A DNA stretch of 64,000 bases from the NCBI GenBank assembly GCA_965233625.1, contig OZ247499.1:7130001-7194000 (forward strand), written 5' to 3'. The notes beneath the pieces were generated by a model. The model worked only from the letters and a program-made list of their open reading frames with translations, had not been told where the DNA came from and ran no database searches. The translations under genes were made by a program, and so were the position numbers. This DNA comes from G965233625 sp965233625. Lineage in GTDB: Bacteria > Planctomycetota > Planctomycetia > Pirellulales > Pirellulaceae. Shown piece by piece: positions 23,795-33,043 of this stretch. Numbering within the stretch: position 1 is the first letter of the stretch; the number at the start of each line of letters is the position of its first letter.

Positions 23795-24175
23795 TTACTT
23801 AGGCAGCGGTTTGGGTTTGATCTTCAAGCCGCTGACCTGAACACCACATACGCTGACACCCGCTCCCTGATGTTCCAGGAGGATTTCTTCGCCATCGGTG
23901 CGGAAGATGAATTCATCCAGTCCGACGGCGATACTGTCTCCTTCCGACAGCACAGCTTCCGAAACCTGACGCCCATTGACCAGCAAGCCGTGTCTGGCAT
24001 GAAGATCGCGGATCACATAGCCGCGTTCATCCAAGTCAATCTGGCAATGAAGCCGGCTCACCCAGCGGTTTTGCAGACGCACATTCGCACCGTCGCCACG
24101 GCCAAAAATAACAGGAACCTGAACGGCGAAGGTGGAGGGCTTCCGGGTTGGATTGTCAGTAGTTTGCATGGGCAA
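23795..24175 (-). CDS. FHA domain protein
   Basis: This 126-aa protein is essentially a single forkhead-associated domain. It has the phosphothreonine-binding elements GRGDGANVRLQ (about residues 25-35), VSRLHCQI (about 39-46) and LHARHGLLVNG, where the usual LxSxNGTxVNG is altered to ARHGLLVNG. A short Pro/Lys tail follows. FHA domains bind phosphothreonine peptides, so a Ser/Thr kinase substrate or partner is expected; a kinase is encoded at 37573-39924 but there is no evidence that links the two. Met3 is an equally good start. Confidence 0.88.
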   Translation of the reverse strand: MPMQTTDNPTRKPSTFAVQVPVIFGRGDGANVRLQNRWVSRLHCQIDLDERGYVIRDLHARHGLLVNGRQVSEAVLSEGDSIAVGLDEFIFRTDGEEILLEHQGAGVSVCGVQVSGLKIKPKPLPK

Positions 24176-24273
24176 ATTTGACGATCACTAAAGGGGAGAT
24201 TGGGTGGGGTGGAGTTTGTGTGGGATGTTAAGAATAAGCAATCTGACTGGTTTTTGTCAATACCCCATAGTAA

Positions 24274-25404
24274 CTACTTGTGGGCAGCCGCTGCGTTATA
24301 AACGGCCGATAGTGCGGGTCCGGCGGTGCAGATATTGAACGCATCCACCACCCTCTGCCGTGCACGTTCCCCCATCTGACGCCGTAGATTATCTGATTCC
24401 ATGACCTCTAAAAGGGCGGCGGCGATGGCGTGTGGATCTTTGGCAGGTATTAAGCGGGCTTCAGCCGTGGGGAAGATCTCGCGGGTTCCGCCCACTGCGG
24501 TTGCGACGACCGGCTTACCGCAGGCAGCGGCTTCCAGCAGCACGCGGCCTAACGGCTCTTGATTAGCGGCGTGAACCAGCACGTTGATATTGCGATAGAA
24601 GCCCGGCATGTCGTCGATGACGCCCGCGAAAGTCACCCGCCCGGCAAGCGGCGGGCGTGTGGCCTTTTGATGAAGGGCTTGCTCGTAGGCAATGGCTTCG
24701 GCTTTGGTAGAGTGCCGCTGCCCGGCTATCACAAGGTGCATTTGCGGCATCTGCCCGGCGACGATTTCCGCCGCCGCCAGGAGCGTGTCCAGCCCTTTCC
24801 GCATGCCGATCTGCCCCACGGCGCCGAGGACGAAGGCGTCTTGCGGCACGTTGAACTGCCGGTGCAAGGCGAAGTCTGGCGGTTGTGGTTGAAACCTTTG
24901 TGTATCTACGCCGTTGTAAACAACGCGGGTAATGTCTTCTCGCAAACCTGCCGCCGTGTGCCATGTCTTCACGGCCTTAGAGACAGCAAGCAGCAGGGAT
25001 GCCTGGTTCAGATCGGCGTAGGCGGTTTTGCTGATGCGAAGGATATCGCGAAGGTGACCGATGCATGGCATTTGCAGGCTACGGGCCACGGGCGCGGCGG
25101 TTCGCGTCATCGACAGACTATTGGCGTGAATGAGCGCTGGCTGCCAGTGCGAAAAGTAACGCCGCAGGTGTTCACGCTTTGCCGCTTGCGAAAGTGAACT
25201 GCCAGTGTTGTCCGCTGGTTGCCATGCTGTAATTGGGACGCCCAACGATTGAAGCTTACCGGCTAACGGACCCGCAGGAGGCGCCAAGGCATGGATCTCG
25301 AAATCCGCCTCGCGCAGGTAGGGTAGCGTCGCCAGCAGCGAGTGCTCTCCGCCGTTTAGCGACGGATATTCAAACAGCCACAGCACCCGCTTACCTGGCA
25401 TCAC
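24274..25404 (-). CDS. Family 4 glycosyltransferase
   Basis: The 376-aa enzyme has the two Rossmann domains of GT-B fold. The N-terminal half opens KRVLWLFEYPSLNGGEHSLL, with the glycine-rich acceptor loop. The C-terminal half (about residues 185-370) has LGAVGQIGMRKGLDTLLAAAE, a variable linker, and the donor-binding EPLGRVLLEAAACGKPVVATAVGG with the conserved E-x7-E. It probably transfers a sugar from a nucleotide donor to an envelope glycan or lipid; the exact reaction cannot be read. Its start lies nine bases downstream of the dapA stop, so the two form a small operon, although the functions are not clearly related. Confidence 0.9.
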   Translation of the reverse strand: MMPGKRVLWLFEYPSLNGGEHSLLATLPYLREADFEIHALAPPAGPLAGKLQSLGVPITAWQPADNTGSSLSQAAKREHLRRYFSHWQPALIHANSLSMTRTAAPVARSLQMPCIGHLRDILRISKTAYADLNQASLLLAVSKAVKTWHTAAGLREDITRVVYNGVDTQRFQPQPPDFALHRQFNVPQDAFVLGAVGQIGMRKGLDTLLAAAEIVAGQMPQMHLVIAGQRHSTKAEAIAYEQALHQKATRPPLAGRVTFAGVIDDMPGFYRNINVLVHAANQEPLGRVLLEAAACGKPVVATAVGGTREIFPTAEARLIPAKDPHAIAAALLEVMESDNLRRQMGERARQRVVDAFNICTAGPALSAVYNAAAAHK

Positions 25405-25413
25405 TCCCGCCGT

Positions 25414-26301
25414 TTACAGCAGGCCGTAGTTGCTTAACGTGCTGCGGAGCGCCGTTAAGCCGGCGTCGTCCAGCGGCGTCATCGGCAGACGCAGGTCGCC
25501 CGTGTCGCGGCCAAGCATCTTCATTGCGGCTTTGACCGGGATCGGGTTCGAGGCCAGCGACAGCATATCGCGGCACAGCGGGAACAGCTTCGCGTGCCAT
25601 TGCTGCGCTGTGGCGATGTCGCCTTCGGCAAAGGCGTTGACCAGCGCGATCATATCCTTGGGCACGACGTTTCCGACAACGGAAATCACCCCTTCGCCCC
25701 CGACGGACATAATGGGCAGCGTCAGGCTGTCGTCTCCGCTGAGCACTGTCAGGTCGGTGGTGGCGACGGCGGAAGAAGCCTGATCGAGCGAGCCCGTTGC
25801 TTCCTTCACCATCGTAATGTTGGGAAGTTCCGCAAGCCGCGTGATGGTGGCAGCTTCAATTTCTTTACCGGTGCGGCCAGGAATGTTGTACACGCACTGT
25901 GGAATGCCGACTTCTTCAGCAATGGCCTTGTAGTGCTGGTAGAAGCCTTCCTGGGTGGGCTTGTTGTAGTAAGGCGCGACAAGCAACGCCGCATCGGCGC
26001 CTTCCTTGGCCGCCCATCGGGTCAGCCGTAAAGCTTCGGCGGTGCTGTTCGAGCCGGTGCCAGCCATCACTTTGATCCGTCCGGCGGCGGCTTGCACCAC
26101 TTCGCTGATGACGCGTTCATGCTCATCATGTGTCAGCGTGGGCGATTCGCCGGTTGTGCCGGTAGGAACTACGCAAACCGTGCCAGCCTCGATCTGAAAC
26201 TCGACCTGGGCGCGCAGCGTCTCGACGTCGACGGCGCCGTCTTTGAAGGGCGTGACAATCGCGACTGATAAACCGGCAAATGCGCTGCCTTTTCTCGCCA
26301 T
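25414..26301 (-). CDS. dapA: 4-hydroxy-tetrahydrodipicolinate synthase
   Basis: The product (295 aa from the ATG at 26301) condenses pyruvate with aspartate semialdehyde in the lysine and diaminopimelate pathway. The TIM-barrel shows GTTGESPTLTHDEH (about residues 44-57), PYYNKPTQEGFYQHY (about 107), the catalytic Tyr in YNIPGRTG, and the Schiff-base Lys in MVKEATGS (about 163), then SGDDSLTLPIMSVGG. All active-site motifs are present and the length is normal. The start MARKGSAFAGLSVAIVTPF aligns with DapA better than the ATG at 26319. NanA-like aldolases share the fold, but the GTTGE context and PYYNKP favour DapA. Confidence 0.94.
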   Translation of the reverse strand: MARKGSAFAGLSVAIVTPFKDGAVDVETLRAQVEFQIEAGTVCVVPTGTTGESPTLTHDEHERVISEVVQAAAGRIKVMAGTGSNSTAEALRLTRWAAKEGADAALLVAPYYNKPTQEGFYQHYKAIAEEVGIPQCVYNIPGRTGKEIEAATITRLAELPNITMVKEATGSLDQASSAVATTDLTVLSGDDSLTLPIMSVGGEGVISVVGNVVPKDMIALVNAFAEGDIATAQQWHAKLFPLCRDMLSLASNPIPVKAAMKMLGRDTGDLRLPMTPLDDAGLTALRSTLSNYGLL

Positions 26302-26378
26302 AACTCTGGGCCTATGCATGCGTTCGGAGGAAAAATGAAGTGGGAGTTATCATAAATGACGATATCTCACCTTCAAGG

Positions 26379-26451
26379 GGATAGGTCACGTAGGCAACTA
26401 TTACCGGAAAGCCGGCTGAAGCGAATGAAGCCCCCTTCCGGCGGATAGGTC
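26379..26451 (+). promoter_or_regulatory. Leader hairpin flanked by 9-bp direct repeats before rpmI
   Basis: GGATAGGTC occurs at 26379-26387 and again at 26443-26451. Between the copies CCGGAA (26404-26409) can pair with TTCCGG (26436-26441). The element ends 59 bp before rpmI. Ribosomal protein operons of this type are often controlled by L20 binding to the leader, but I cannot show that this structure is an L20 site. Confidence 0.35.
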
Positions 26452-26510
26452 TTCGCCCTATACTCTTACACTTCCTAAATTTAGCGTTCCTTTTACGCCG
26501 GTGGACACCA

Positions 26511-26714
26511 ATGCCCAAACAAAAAACGCACAAAGGCACCAAGAAGCGATTCCGCCTGACTGCCAAAGGCAAGGCCAAACATCGCTGCTCCGGAACCAGC
26601 CATCTGCAAGCTCGCATGTCGAATAAGCGTAAACGCAACCTGCGTGGTACGAAGACCGTCGCGACCTGTATGGAGAAATCCATCCAGAAGGCTCTTTGCG
26701 GACACAGCAACTAA
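26511..26714 (+). CDS. rpmI: 50S ribosomal protein L35
   Basis: The 67-aa basic protein MPKQKTHKGTKKRFRLTAKG carries the L35 signature (THKG-x-KKRF, then AKHRCSGTSHLQARMSNKRKRNLRG). It is a late-assembly component of the large ribosomal subunit. Length and position before rplT match the usual infC-rpmI-rplT order, except that infC does not precede it here; dapA on the opposite strand lies upstream instead. rplT starts about 160 bp further on. Confidence 0.96.
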   Translation: MPKQKTHKGTKKRFRLTAKGKAKHRCSGTSHLQARMSNKRKRNLRGTKTVATCMEKSIQKALCGHSN

Positions 26715-26875
26715 GAATTAGTTGCAGAAGATTTGGTGGCTGGTTCTTTGTGACTGGCCCGGGGAAGCCTGCTCCGAGATGCGGGACATGATTCATTCTG
26801 GCGAGTAGGCTCCTAAACTCTGTGTTCGCACGTCGCGATTGCAGGGCCTTCCGCCCATGAAAACGGAAACTAACG

Positions 26876-27232
26876 ATGAGAACTATGAAGGGTGCGGCAC
26901 GCACCAAAGCAAAACGCCGTCTTTATAAACGCGCAAAAGGTTACCGCGGTGGACGTGGCAGTCTGCTCCGCACCGTAAAAGAAACACTGCTCCGCGCCGG
27001 AGCCTTTGCTTTCCGCGACCGCCGGGTCCGCAAGCGTCAGTTCCGCCGTCTGTGGATTATCCGCATCAATGCCGCAACCCGCGCCCGTGGTCTGCGTTAC
27101 AGCGAGTTCATCCACGGTCTGAAGAAGGCGAACATCGAACTCGACCGCAAATCGCTGTCGGAAATCGCAATCTGCGATCCAGCAGGCTTCGATGCGATTG
27201 TCGAACGCGTCAAAGCGGCGCTGGCTGCTTAA
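26876..27232 (+). CDS. rplT: 50S ribosomal protein L20
   Basis: The 118-aa protein MRTMKGAARTKAKRRLYKRA has the L20 hallmarks: KGYRGGRGSLLRTVKETLLRA, FAFRDRRVRKRQFRRLWIIRINAA and the C-terminal GLRYSEFIHGLKKANIELDRK. It binds 23S rRNA early in assembly and in many bacteria also represses its own operon. It usually begins with a conserved M-x-R-V/M-K-(R/G); here the ATG at 26876 is used, and the ATG at 26885 (MKGAART) is an alternative. pheS follows after about 100 bp, with a hairpin in between. Confidence 0.96.
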   Translation: MRTMKGAARTKAKRRLYKRAKGYRGGRGSLLRTVKETLLRAGAFAFRDRRVRKRQFRRLWIIRINAATRARGLRYSEFIHGLKKANIELDRKSLSEIAICDPAGFDAIVERVKAALAA

Positions 27233-27251
27233 GTCCACGCGCCATCTCAGC

Positions 27252-27278
27252 ACTCACCAGTCAACGCCGCTGGTGAGT
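27252..27278 (+). repeat. 9-bp perfect inverted repeat between rplT and pheS
   Basis: ACTCACCAG (27252-27260), loop TCAACGCCG, CTGGTGAGT (27270-27278). No T-run follows, so it is unlikely to be a full terminator. In the cotranscribed message it would form a stable stem 53 bp before the pheS start and might set the relative output of ribosomal proteins and synthetase. Confidence 0.65.
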
Positions 27279-27330
27279 CTTCAGGAATGGACGAGCCGCA
27301 TCTGTCGCGGTTTGTAAGGTGAGGAGAAAG

Positions 27331-28380
27331 ATGGCACTTAACGACTTCATCAATACGCTGTCAGGTCTTCTATCGGCAGCGGAAGAGTCTTTCAAATCTG
27401 CTTCTTCGTCTGAACTGCTGGAAGAAGCACGCGTTGAGTTCCTCGGCGCCCGCAGCGGCAAGCTGAAAGACGCCCAGAAGCAGATGGGCAAGGTCGAAAA
27501 AGCCGATAAGCCTGCAGCCGGTAAGAAGCTGAACGAGGTGAAGCAGGCGATTCAAGCGGCGTTTGAAGCTGCCACTGAGCGGCTTTCTTCGCCGGAGGCG
27601 GCGGGTGCATCTGGCGAGTATTTCGATATCTCCCTGCCCGGCGCAAGCATGCGTACGGGTAGTCTGCATCCAATTACGCAGACGATTGAAGAGCTAAAAG
27701 ACATTATGGGCCGGCTGGGTTTCACGGTTGCCGACGGCCCTGAGATTGAAGATGAGTACCACAATTTTGTGGCGCTCAACATCCCGCAGGAGCATCCTGC
27801 GCGTGACCCGCTGGACAATTTCTATCTTTCCACCGCTGCCAGCCTGGCCGGTAAGGAAGATAGCGGCTTTTCAGCCGGCGAGGGCGATCTGCTGCTGCGC
27901 AGCCAGACCAGCACCGTGCAGATCCGCGTCATGGAGAAGACGCCGCCGCCTATTCGGATTATTTCGCTGGGACGCGTGTACCGCCCCGATCAGCCTGATG
28001 CCACGCATTATCCGATGTTCCATCAAATGGAAGGTCTGATGATCGACACAGAGGTAACGATGGCTGATCTGAAAAGCGTGCTGCGATTGTTCGCCACCAG
28101 CTATCTCGGCGCCGACGTGAATATCCGTTTCCGTCCGTCCTTCTTCCCCTTCACAGAGCCAAGTGTCGAAGCCGACTTCAAGTGGAATGACACTTGGATC
28201 GAGTTCGGCGGTGCGGGCATGGTGGACCCCAACGTGCTGAAAGCGGTTGGTTACGATCCGGAGGAAGTAACGGGCTTTGCCTTCGGCCTGGGTGTCGAGC
28301 GTCTGTGTATGCGGCGGCATAACATCAGCGATATCCGCTATCTCTACCGCAACGATGTGCGGTTTTTGCAGCAGTTTTAA
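27331..28380 (+). CDS. pheS: Phenylalanyl-tRNA synthetase alpha subunit
   Basis: The 349-aa protein charges tRNA-Phe together with PheT. An N-terminal coiled-coil (about residues 5-85) is followed by the class II catalytic domain: HPITQTIEELKDIMGRLGF, motif 2 in SLGRVYRPDQPDATHYPMFHQMEG (about 215-235), and motif 3 GFAFGLGVERLCMRRHNISDIR near the C-terminus. GAGGAG lies six bases before the ATG at 27331; the GTG at 27319 would bury that site inside the gene. pheT normally follows directly, but no pheT is found downstream, where the next gene is a TPR protein after 330 bp. Confidence 0.96.
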   Translation: MALNDFINTLSGLLSAAEESFKSASSSELLEEARVEFLGARSGKLKDAQKQMGKVEKADKPAAGKKLNEVKQAIQAAFEAATERLSSPEAAGASGEYFDISLPGASMRTGSLHPITQTIEELKDIMGRLGFTVADGPEIEDEYHNFVALNIPQEHPARDPLDNFYLSTAASLAGKEDSGFSAGEGDLLLRSQTSTVQIRVMEKTPPPIRIISLGRVYRPDQPDATHYPMFHQMEGLMIDTEVTMADLKSVLRLFATSYLGADVNIRFRPSFFPFTEPSVEADFKWNDTWIEFGGAGMVDPNVLKAVGYDPEEVTGFAFGLGVERLCMRRHNISDIRYLYRNDVRFLQQF

Positions 28381-28710
28381 CACAGACTCTTCGCCATAAT
28401 CTTTGGCTTTCGCCCCCGGTTTGCGTGTTATGCGGTTCAGTGCGGGAATAATCCGCGGGAACTGGTCCGAAAGGGTTAATAACCGGCCAGTAGGATGGTT
28501 GCTACACCGCTGCGCCGGTAGTACGCTGTACTGAAGAGGGAAGCGACTGGCGGAAGACGGGAAATCGCCGCGTGTGGGTTGTTGTTTGCTGACGATCCCA
28601 GGTCACTAATGCGAATTCCAGAATTCCACCGCCTTGTTAAGTACGCCCGCGTTAATTCTAACGCTTCAAGGCGAAGCGCACTTTTTCGCAAGCGCAAGTA
28701 AGGAACCAAA
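28381..28710. other. Gap between pheS and the TPR/ExbBD operon
   Basis: No gene is supported in this 330-bp interval. A minus-strand open frame (28476-28718) has an arginine-rich, non-protein-like composition and no ribosome binding site. The end of the interval carries AAGGA just before the ATG at 28711. I see no clear terminator for pheS. The promoter for the downstream operon probably lies here. Confidence 0.5.
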
Positions 28711-31700
28711 ATGAACACGACGTCAGCGGTCTATCAAGCCGCGTTTTCTTTCCTGCGTCCCGCCAGATTTTCTCTGGCGATCTGTCTTCTGTCCTGCCTG
28801 ATATTACCGTTGGCGGCGACGGCTGAAGAACCTGCGGAAAAGTTTCTGGAAGGTCTGAAACAACGCGGCTATCACGACATGGCCGTGGAGTATCTGGATC
28901 AGATCGATGGCAGCAACATGGTGGATCAGCGGTTCATGCAACGGCTGAAGTACGAGAAGGGTGTCACCATTGTGGAAGCCGCCCGTCGCGAGCGCGATCT
29001 GACCGCCCGCGAGAAATCGCTCAACAGCGCGCAGAAAGAACTCGACGCGTTTGTTAAAGCGGACCCCAATCACCCGCTGGTGCCGGCCGCCAATAACTTC
29101 AAAGGCAACATCCTGGTGGAACGGGGCCGGATGAAGATCGAGCAGGCCAAGAAGGCTAAAACACCCGACGAGACCAAAGCCCTCAATGGTCAGGCCCGCC
29201 AGCACTATGACGACGCTTACAAAGTCTTCTCGGGAACCAAAGACACGGTTGGCGAACGGTTGAAGACGGAGTTCGCCGTCGAGCTTGATCCCAACAACCG
29301 GCGCCACAAACGGCTGGTGGAAGTACGGGACCAGTTGCGTGCTTCGTACCTGCAGTCGCAACTGCTGGCTGCCGCCATTCTGGAAGAAACTGCCGACGCC
29401 GCCACCGGCGCCGAGAAGACAAAGATGCTGACCGAAGCAGCCACGCAGTACGAGTCCATCGCCAAGAAGTATCGTACGCGTATTGCTGGCCTGTACGCCA
29501 AGCTGTATCAGGCCCGCTGTAACGCTAAGCAGGATAAACACAAAGAAGCTCTCAGCTTGTTGACGGACCTGTTTGACCAGCCGGCCCAGCCCGACGCCTT
29601 CCGCACCTTGAAGGTGAAAACGCTGCAGCAGGCGATCGATTCCTGGTTCGCAGAGAAGAAGTATCTTGAAGCGATCGAGAAGCTGACAGAACTTCTGGAA
29701 ACGGCCAACCGTAGCGAAGACAACGACCCGGACTGGCTGGAGCTGAAATTCGGCTTGGCCCGCGCCCATTACGAGCAGGCTGCGGAATACAAGAAGGCGG
29801 ACCCGAAGAACCGCGACATCCTCAAGAATCAGAAGGCTGCTGCCAAGTGGGCCCGCGAAGTTCTGCGTGTGCCAAACCCGCAGCAGAAAGAGGCCCGCGA
29901 ACTCATCACCGAACTGGGACCGGGCGTGGCGCCGGCTGGCGCCGACCGCAGGATTCTGACGTTTGATGACGCCCGCCAGGCCGCCAAAGAATCGTTTGGA
30001 CTTTACAACGCAGCCCGCAGTTCGCAGGCGAAGCTCAAGGCGCAGCTTGCACAGGCTCCGGCTGGAAAGAAAGCAGAGCTTCAGGCTGATCTGGCCGAAG
30101 CCGCCAAGGCGGAAGAAGCATCTTTTGACGAGGCCCTCAGCCTGTTCAAAGAAGCGGTTACGCTGGCCGACGATGATACATCGCTGGAAGACATCAACCT
30201 GCTTCGCTACTACATCTGTTACTTGTTTTATGTCGCGCAGGATTACGCTTCCGCCGCCGTTCAAGGTGAATTTGTCGCCCGGCGCTACCCGGGTAGTTCC
30301 GCCTCGCGCCAGTGTGCGAAGATCGCCATGGCGGCATGGGTGAAGCTGTACAAAGAAGCCAAGGGCGATGATTCTTTCGAGAAGAATCAGTGCATCGAAA
30401 TTACGAAGTACATCGCTTCGCAGTGGGCGGGAGAGCCGGAAGGCGCCGAAGCGGTGAACACGCTGATTCCGTTCATGGTGCGTGCGAACCGTCTTGATGA
30501 AGCCTGGGATTATGTTTCGAAGATTCCTGCTTCGCCAAATCAGGCCACGTTAAAGATTAAGATTGGTCAGGCCCGCTGGGCCCAGTACCAGACAGGCAAG
30601 ATCGCCCTTTCTAACGCTAAGAAGAAGCTTAAGGCGGGTGAAACCAATCCTGCGATCGAAGCCGAAGAGAAGCGTCTGGCGGAACTGGCCAAGAAGGGCG
30701 CCGAGGGGCTGAAGGAAGGCTTCGCGAGTCTTAAGAATTACCCGAACGGCGCGAACGCAAGTTTAACGCTGCCCGCACTGGCTTACGGTCAGGCGATGCT
30801 TGACTCTGGAGAGTCGAAACTGGCGCTGGAGGCGATGACGAATCCGACGTACGGCTGCGTAACGCTGTCGGCCAAAAATCACCCGGAAACGCAACGCACG
30901 GGCTTCAAAGCCGCGGCTTACACCACCGGGCTTCGCGCGGCGGTATCCTCGCTGGGCGGCGGCGATCAGGCGGCGGGTATCAGTCAGATTAAATCGATGA
31001 TGACCGGGCTGAAACAGGCACTCGGCGCCGCGGGCAGCAAGCAGGCGGTCGGTATCTATTACCTGATGGCTCAGGATCTTGAGAAGAAGATGAAGAACGC
31101 ATCGGCCGGCGAGAAGAGCGCGATGGCCGATGGCTTCAAAGTCATTCTGACACAGATCAGTCAGGAGTCGGGCGACCTGCCAACGCTGAACTGGGTGGCG
31201 GACTCGTTCCTCAAACTGGGCGAAGAGCTGCAAGGCGGCAGCGGTTCCGCGACAAGCGACGCCAAACCGTATTACCAGCAGGCAGCCAAATCTCTGCAGG
31301 TCATCCTCGACAAAGACGCCGCCAATTCGAAGTTCCTCAGCGACAATCTTGAAATCGGCGTGCAACTGAAGCTTGGCAAAGTGAAGCAGCGGCTTGGCGA
31401 TTACGAAGCGGCTCTGGACATTTACACCAAGGCACTCCGCAAGAAGTCGTCCATGCTGAATGTTCAGGTAGACGCCGCGCAGCTGTATCAGGATTGGGCG
31501 GATTCGGACCCTGCTAAGCATGGCGAAAAATACAAGAACGCCATCGGTGGCGGCGCCTGGGATCCGGCTGCTAAGAAGTTCCATGTCTGGGGCTGGGGCA
31601 AACTGGCTCAGGTCACGCAGCGTTACCCGCAGTACTCTGACACCTTCCTGGAAGCCAGCTACAAGAACGCCCAGGCGCGTGTGAAACTGGCGGACATTAC

Positions 31701-31932
31701 ATCGGATGGCGGCGAAAAGAAAAAGCATTACGAAGGCGCCAAGCGTTCGATCCTTCGCACGATGGCTACAACGCCGGAACTTGGTGGGCCGGACATGTTC
31801 AAAAAGTTTGATGCGGTTTACACGCAGGTCCAGAAGGGACTTGGGGCTGAGGCGGATGGTCTGGCGGCTGAAAAAGCCCGCCAGGAAGAAGCCCAGAAGA
31901 AAGCTGCCAAAAACCTTTCCGCCACTCGCTAA
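28711..31932 (+). CDS. Large exported TPR-like helical protein (TPR/ExbBD operon)
   Basis: The 1073-aa product has a hydrophobic signal segment (about residues 17-38, FSLAICLLSCLILPLAATAEE) and a mature part made almost entirely of alpha-helical repeats rich in Ala, Lys and Glu. TPR-like units are visible, for example KEALSLLTDLFDQPAQPD, KYLEAIEKLTELLETANRS, YEQAAEYKKADPKN and, near the end, RLGDYEAALDIYTKALRKKS. It lies first in an operon with a second TPR protein, ExbB, two ExbD proteins and a lipoprotein. Planctomycetes often keep such TPR proteins next to ExbB/ExbD, where they probably act as a periplasmic scaffold. The load moved or energised by the motor is unknown. Confidence 0.82.
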   Translation: MNTTSAVYQAAFSFLRPARFSLAICLLSCLILPLAATAEEPAEKFLEGLKQRGYHDMAVEYLDQIDGSNMVDQRFMQRLKYEKGVTIVEAARRERDLTAREKSLNSAQKELDAFVKADPNHPLVPAANNFKGNILVERGRMKIEQAKKAKTPDETKALNGQARQHYDDAYKVFSGTKDTVGERLKTEFAVELDPNNRRHKRLVEVRDQLRASYLQSQLLAAAILEETADAATGAEKTKMLTEAATQYESIAKKYRTRIAGLYAKLYQARCNAKQDKHKEALSLLTDLFDQPAQPDAFRTLKVKTLQQAIDSWFAEKKYLEAIEKLTELLETANRSEDNDPDWLELKFGLARAHYEQAAEYKKADPKNRDILKNQKAAAKWAREVLRVPNPQQKEARELITELGPGVAPAGADRRILTFDDARQAAKESFGLYNAARSSQAKLKAQLAQAPAGKKAELQADLAEAAKAEEASFDEALSLFKEAVTLADDDTSLEDINLLRYYICYLFYVAQDYASAAVQGEFVARRYPGSSASRQCAKIAMAAWVKLYKEAKGDDSFEKNQCIEITKYIASQWAGEPEGAEAVNTLIPFMVRANRLDEAWDYVSKIPASPNQATLKIKIGQARWAQYQTGKIALSNAKKKLKAGETNPAIEAEEKRLAELAKKGAEGLKEGFASLKNYPNGANASLTLPALAYGQAMLDSGESKLALEAMTNPTYGCVTLSAKNHPETQRTGFKAAAYTTGLRAAVSSLGGGDQAAGISQIKSMMTGLKQALGAAGSKQAVGIYYLMAQDLEKKMKNASAGEKSAMADGFKVILTQISQESGDLPTLNWVADSFLKLGEELQGGSGSATSDAKPYYQQAAKSLQVILDKDAANSKFLSDNLEIGVQLKLGKVKQRLGDYEAALDIYTKALRKKSSMLNVQVDAAQLYQDWADSDPAKHGEKYKNAIGGGAWDPAAKKFHVWGWGKLAQVTQRYPQYSDTFLEASYKNAQARVKLADITSDGGEKKKHYEGAKRSILRTMATTPELGGPDMFKKFDAVYTQVQKGLGAEADGLAAEKARQEEAQKKAAKNLSATR

Positions 31933-31987
31933 CAACTACACACAAATTAACTCTTGAGTTGGCGGATTTACGCCAGGGAGATTCACC

Positions 31988-33043
31988 ATGTTACGCATGA
32001 AGCATCTTGCAGCGTTCGCTGTTGTGGCGGTCTTCAGCTGCCTAGCGGTAACGCAGGTCGCGGGCCAGGCTGTTGATACGGTTTTCTTAAACGAAGGCGC
32101 CCCGAAGTCCGGACAGGTCAAACAGATGAGCCCGGAAAAGGTCGTGCTGTATCAGAACGGCATTGACGTTCCCTTCGATGTTAATCAGATCAAGTACATC
32201 AACTTTGCTGACGATCCGCAGGAACTGCGGCGCGGCCGCGACGCGGCAGTGGCGGGCCGCTATGAGGAAGCGTTGACCAGTTTGAAAGAGGTCAGCCTGA
32301 ATGATATCCCTCGCAACACGGTGAAGCAGGACGTTGAGTTCTACATCGCCTTCTGCCAGGGCAAACTGGCCCTGCAGGGCACTGGCGATAAAGCCGCGGC
32401 GATGCAGGCGCTGGGCCGTTTCATCTCGGGAGCCAAGACTAACTATCACTTCTACGCAGCCAGCGAACTGTTCGGCGATGTTGCCGTCAGCGCCGGCAAG
32501 TTCGACTTTGCGAAGTCGGCGTACGCTGCGGTAGAGAAGGCGCCCTGGGGCGACTACAAGATGCGGGCCACCATTCTCAGCGCCAAGGTGCTGCTGGCAC
32601 AGGACAAGTACGCTGAAGCCCTAGCGAACTATACGAAGGTCGCCAACGCTACGCTGAACACGCCCGAAGCCAACCGGCAGAAGCTGTTTGGCCGGGTCGG
32701 CGCCGCACTGTGCCAGGCCCATACGGGCAAGGCGGATGAAGGCATCAAGACCATCAACGACATCATTGCCAAAAACGATCCACAGGACATGGAACTGTTT
32801 GGCAAAGCTTATAACTCGCTTGGCGCCTGCTACATGACGCAGAACAAGGATAAAGAAGCCGCGCTGGCGTACCTTCACACCGACATTCTGTTCTACGGCG
32901 ACGCCGAAGTGCACGCTGAAGCGTTGTATCACCTTTACAAGCTGTGGGACAAAATGCAGAAGGCGGATCGTGCGACCAAAGCCCGCAAGCTGGTGCTGAC
33001 CCGGTATCCTGGCACACGCTGGGCGGAAATGCTTCGCAATTAA
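31988..33043 (+). CDS. Exported TPR protein, second gene of TPR/ExbBD operon
   Basis: This 351-aa protein starts at the ATG with GGGAG eight bases upstream. A signal peptide (MKHLAAFAVVAVFSCLAVTQ then VAGQA) is followed by a short beta-rich domain (about residues 30-75, with GQVKQMSPEKVVLYQNGIDVPFDVNQIKYINF), which resembles a small SH3-like barrel, and then TPR repeats (RRGRDAAVAGRYEEALTSL, KFDFAKSAYAAVEKAPWG, LAQDKYAEALANYTKVANAT, NSLGACYMTQNKDKEAALAY). It follows the large TPR gene by 55 bp. It probably assembles with the ExbB/ExbD motor in the periplasm; this is inference from gene order. Confidence 0.84.
   Translation: MLRMKHLAAFAVVAVFSCLAVTQVAGQAVDTVFLNEGAPKSGQVKQMSPEKVVLYQNGIDVPFDVNQIKYINFADDPQELRRGRDAAVAGRYEEALTSLKEVSLNDIPRNTVKQDVEFYIAFCQGKLALQGTGDKAAAMQALGRFISGAKTNYHFYAASELFGDVAVSAGKFDFAKSAYAAVEKAPWGDYKMRATILSAKVLLAQDKYAEALANYTKVANATLNTPEANRQKLFGRVGAALCQAHTGKADEGIKTINDIIAKNDPQDMELFGKAYNSLGACYMTQNKDKEAALAYLHTDILFYGDAEVHAEALYHLYKLWDKMQKADRATKARKLVLTRYPGTRWAEMLRN

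Noticed and set aside
28476..28718. 80-aa minus-strand frame in the gap after pheS
   Set aside because: No ribosome binding site, overlaps the start of the TPR gene, and composition is not protein-like.
28804..30264. 486-aa minus-strand open frame opposite the large TPR gene
   Set aside because: Composition is rich in Phe, Leu, Arg and Gln as expected of antisense to a Lys/Ala/Glu-rich gene; the plus-strand gene has signal peptide, repeats and operon context.
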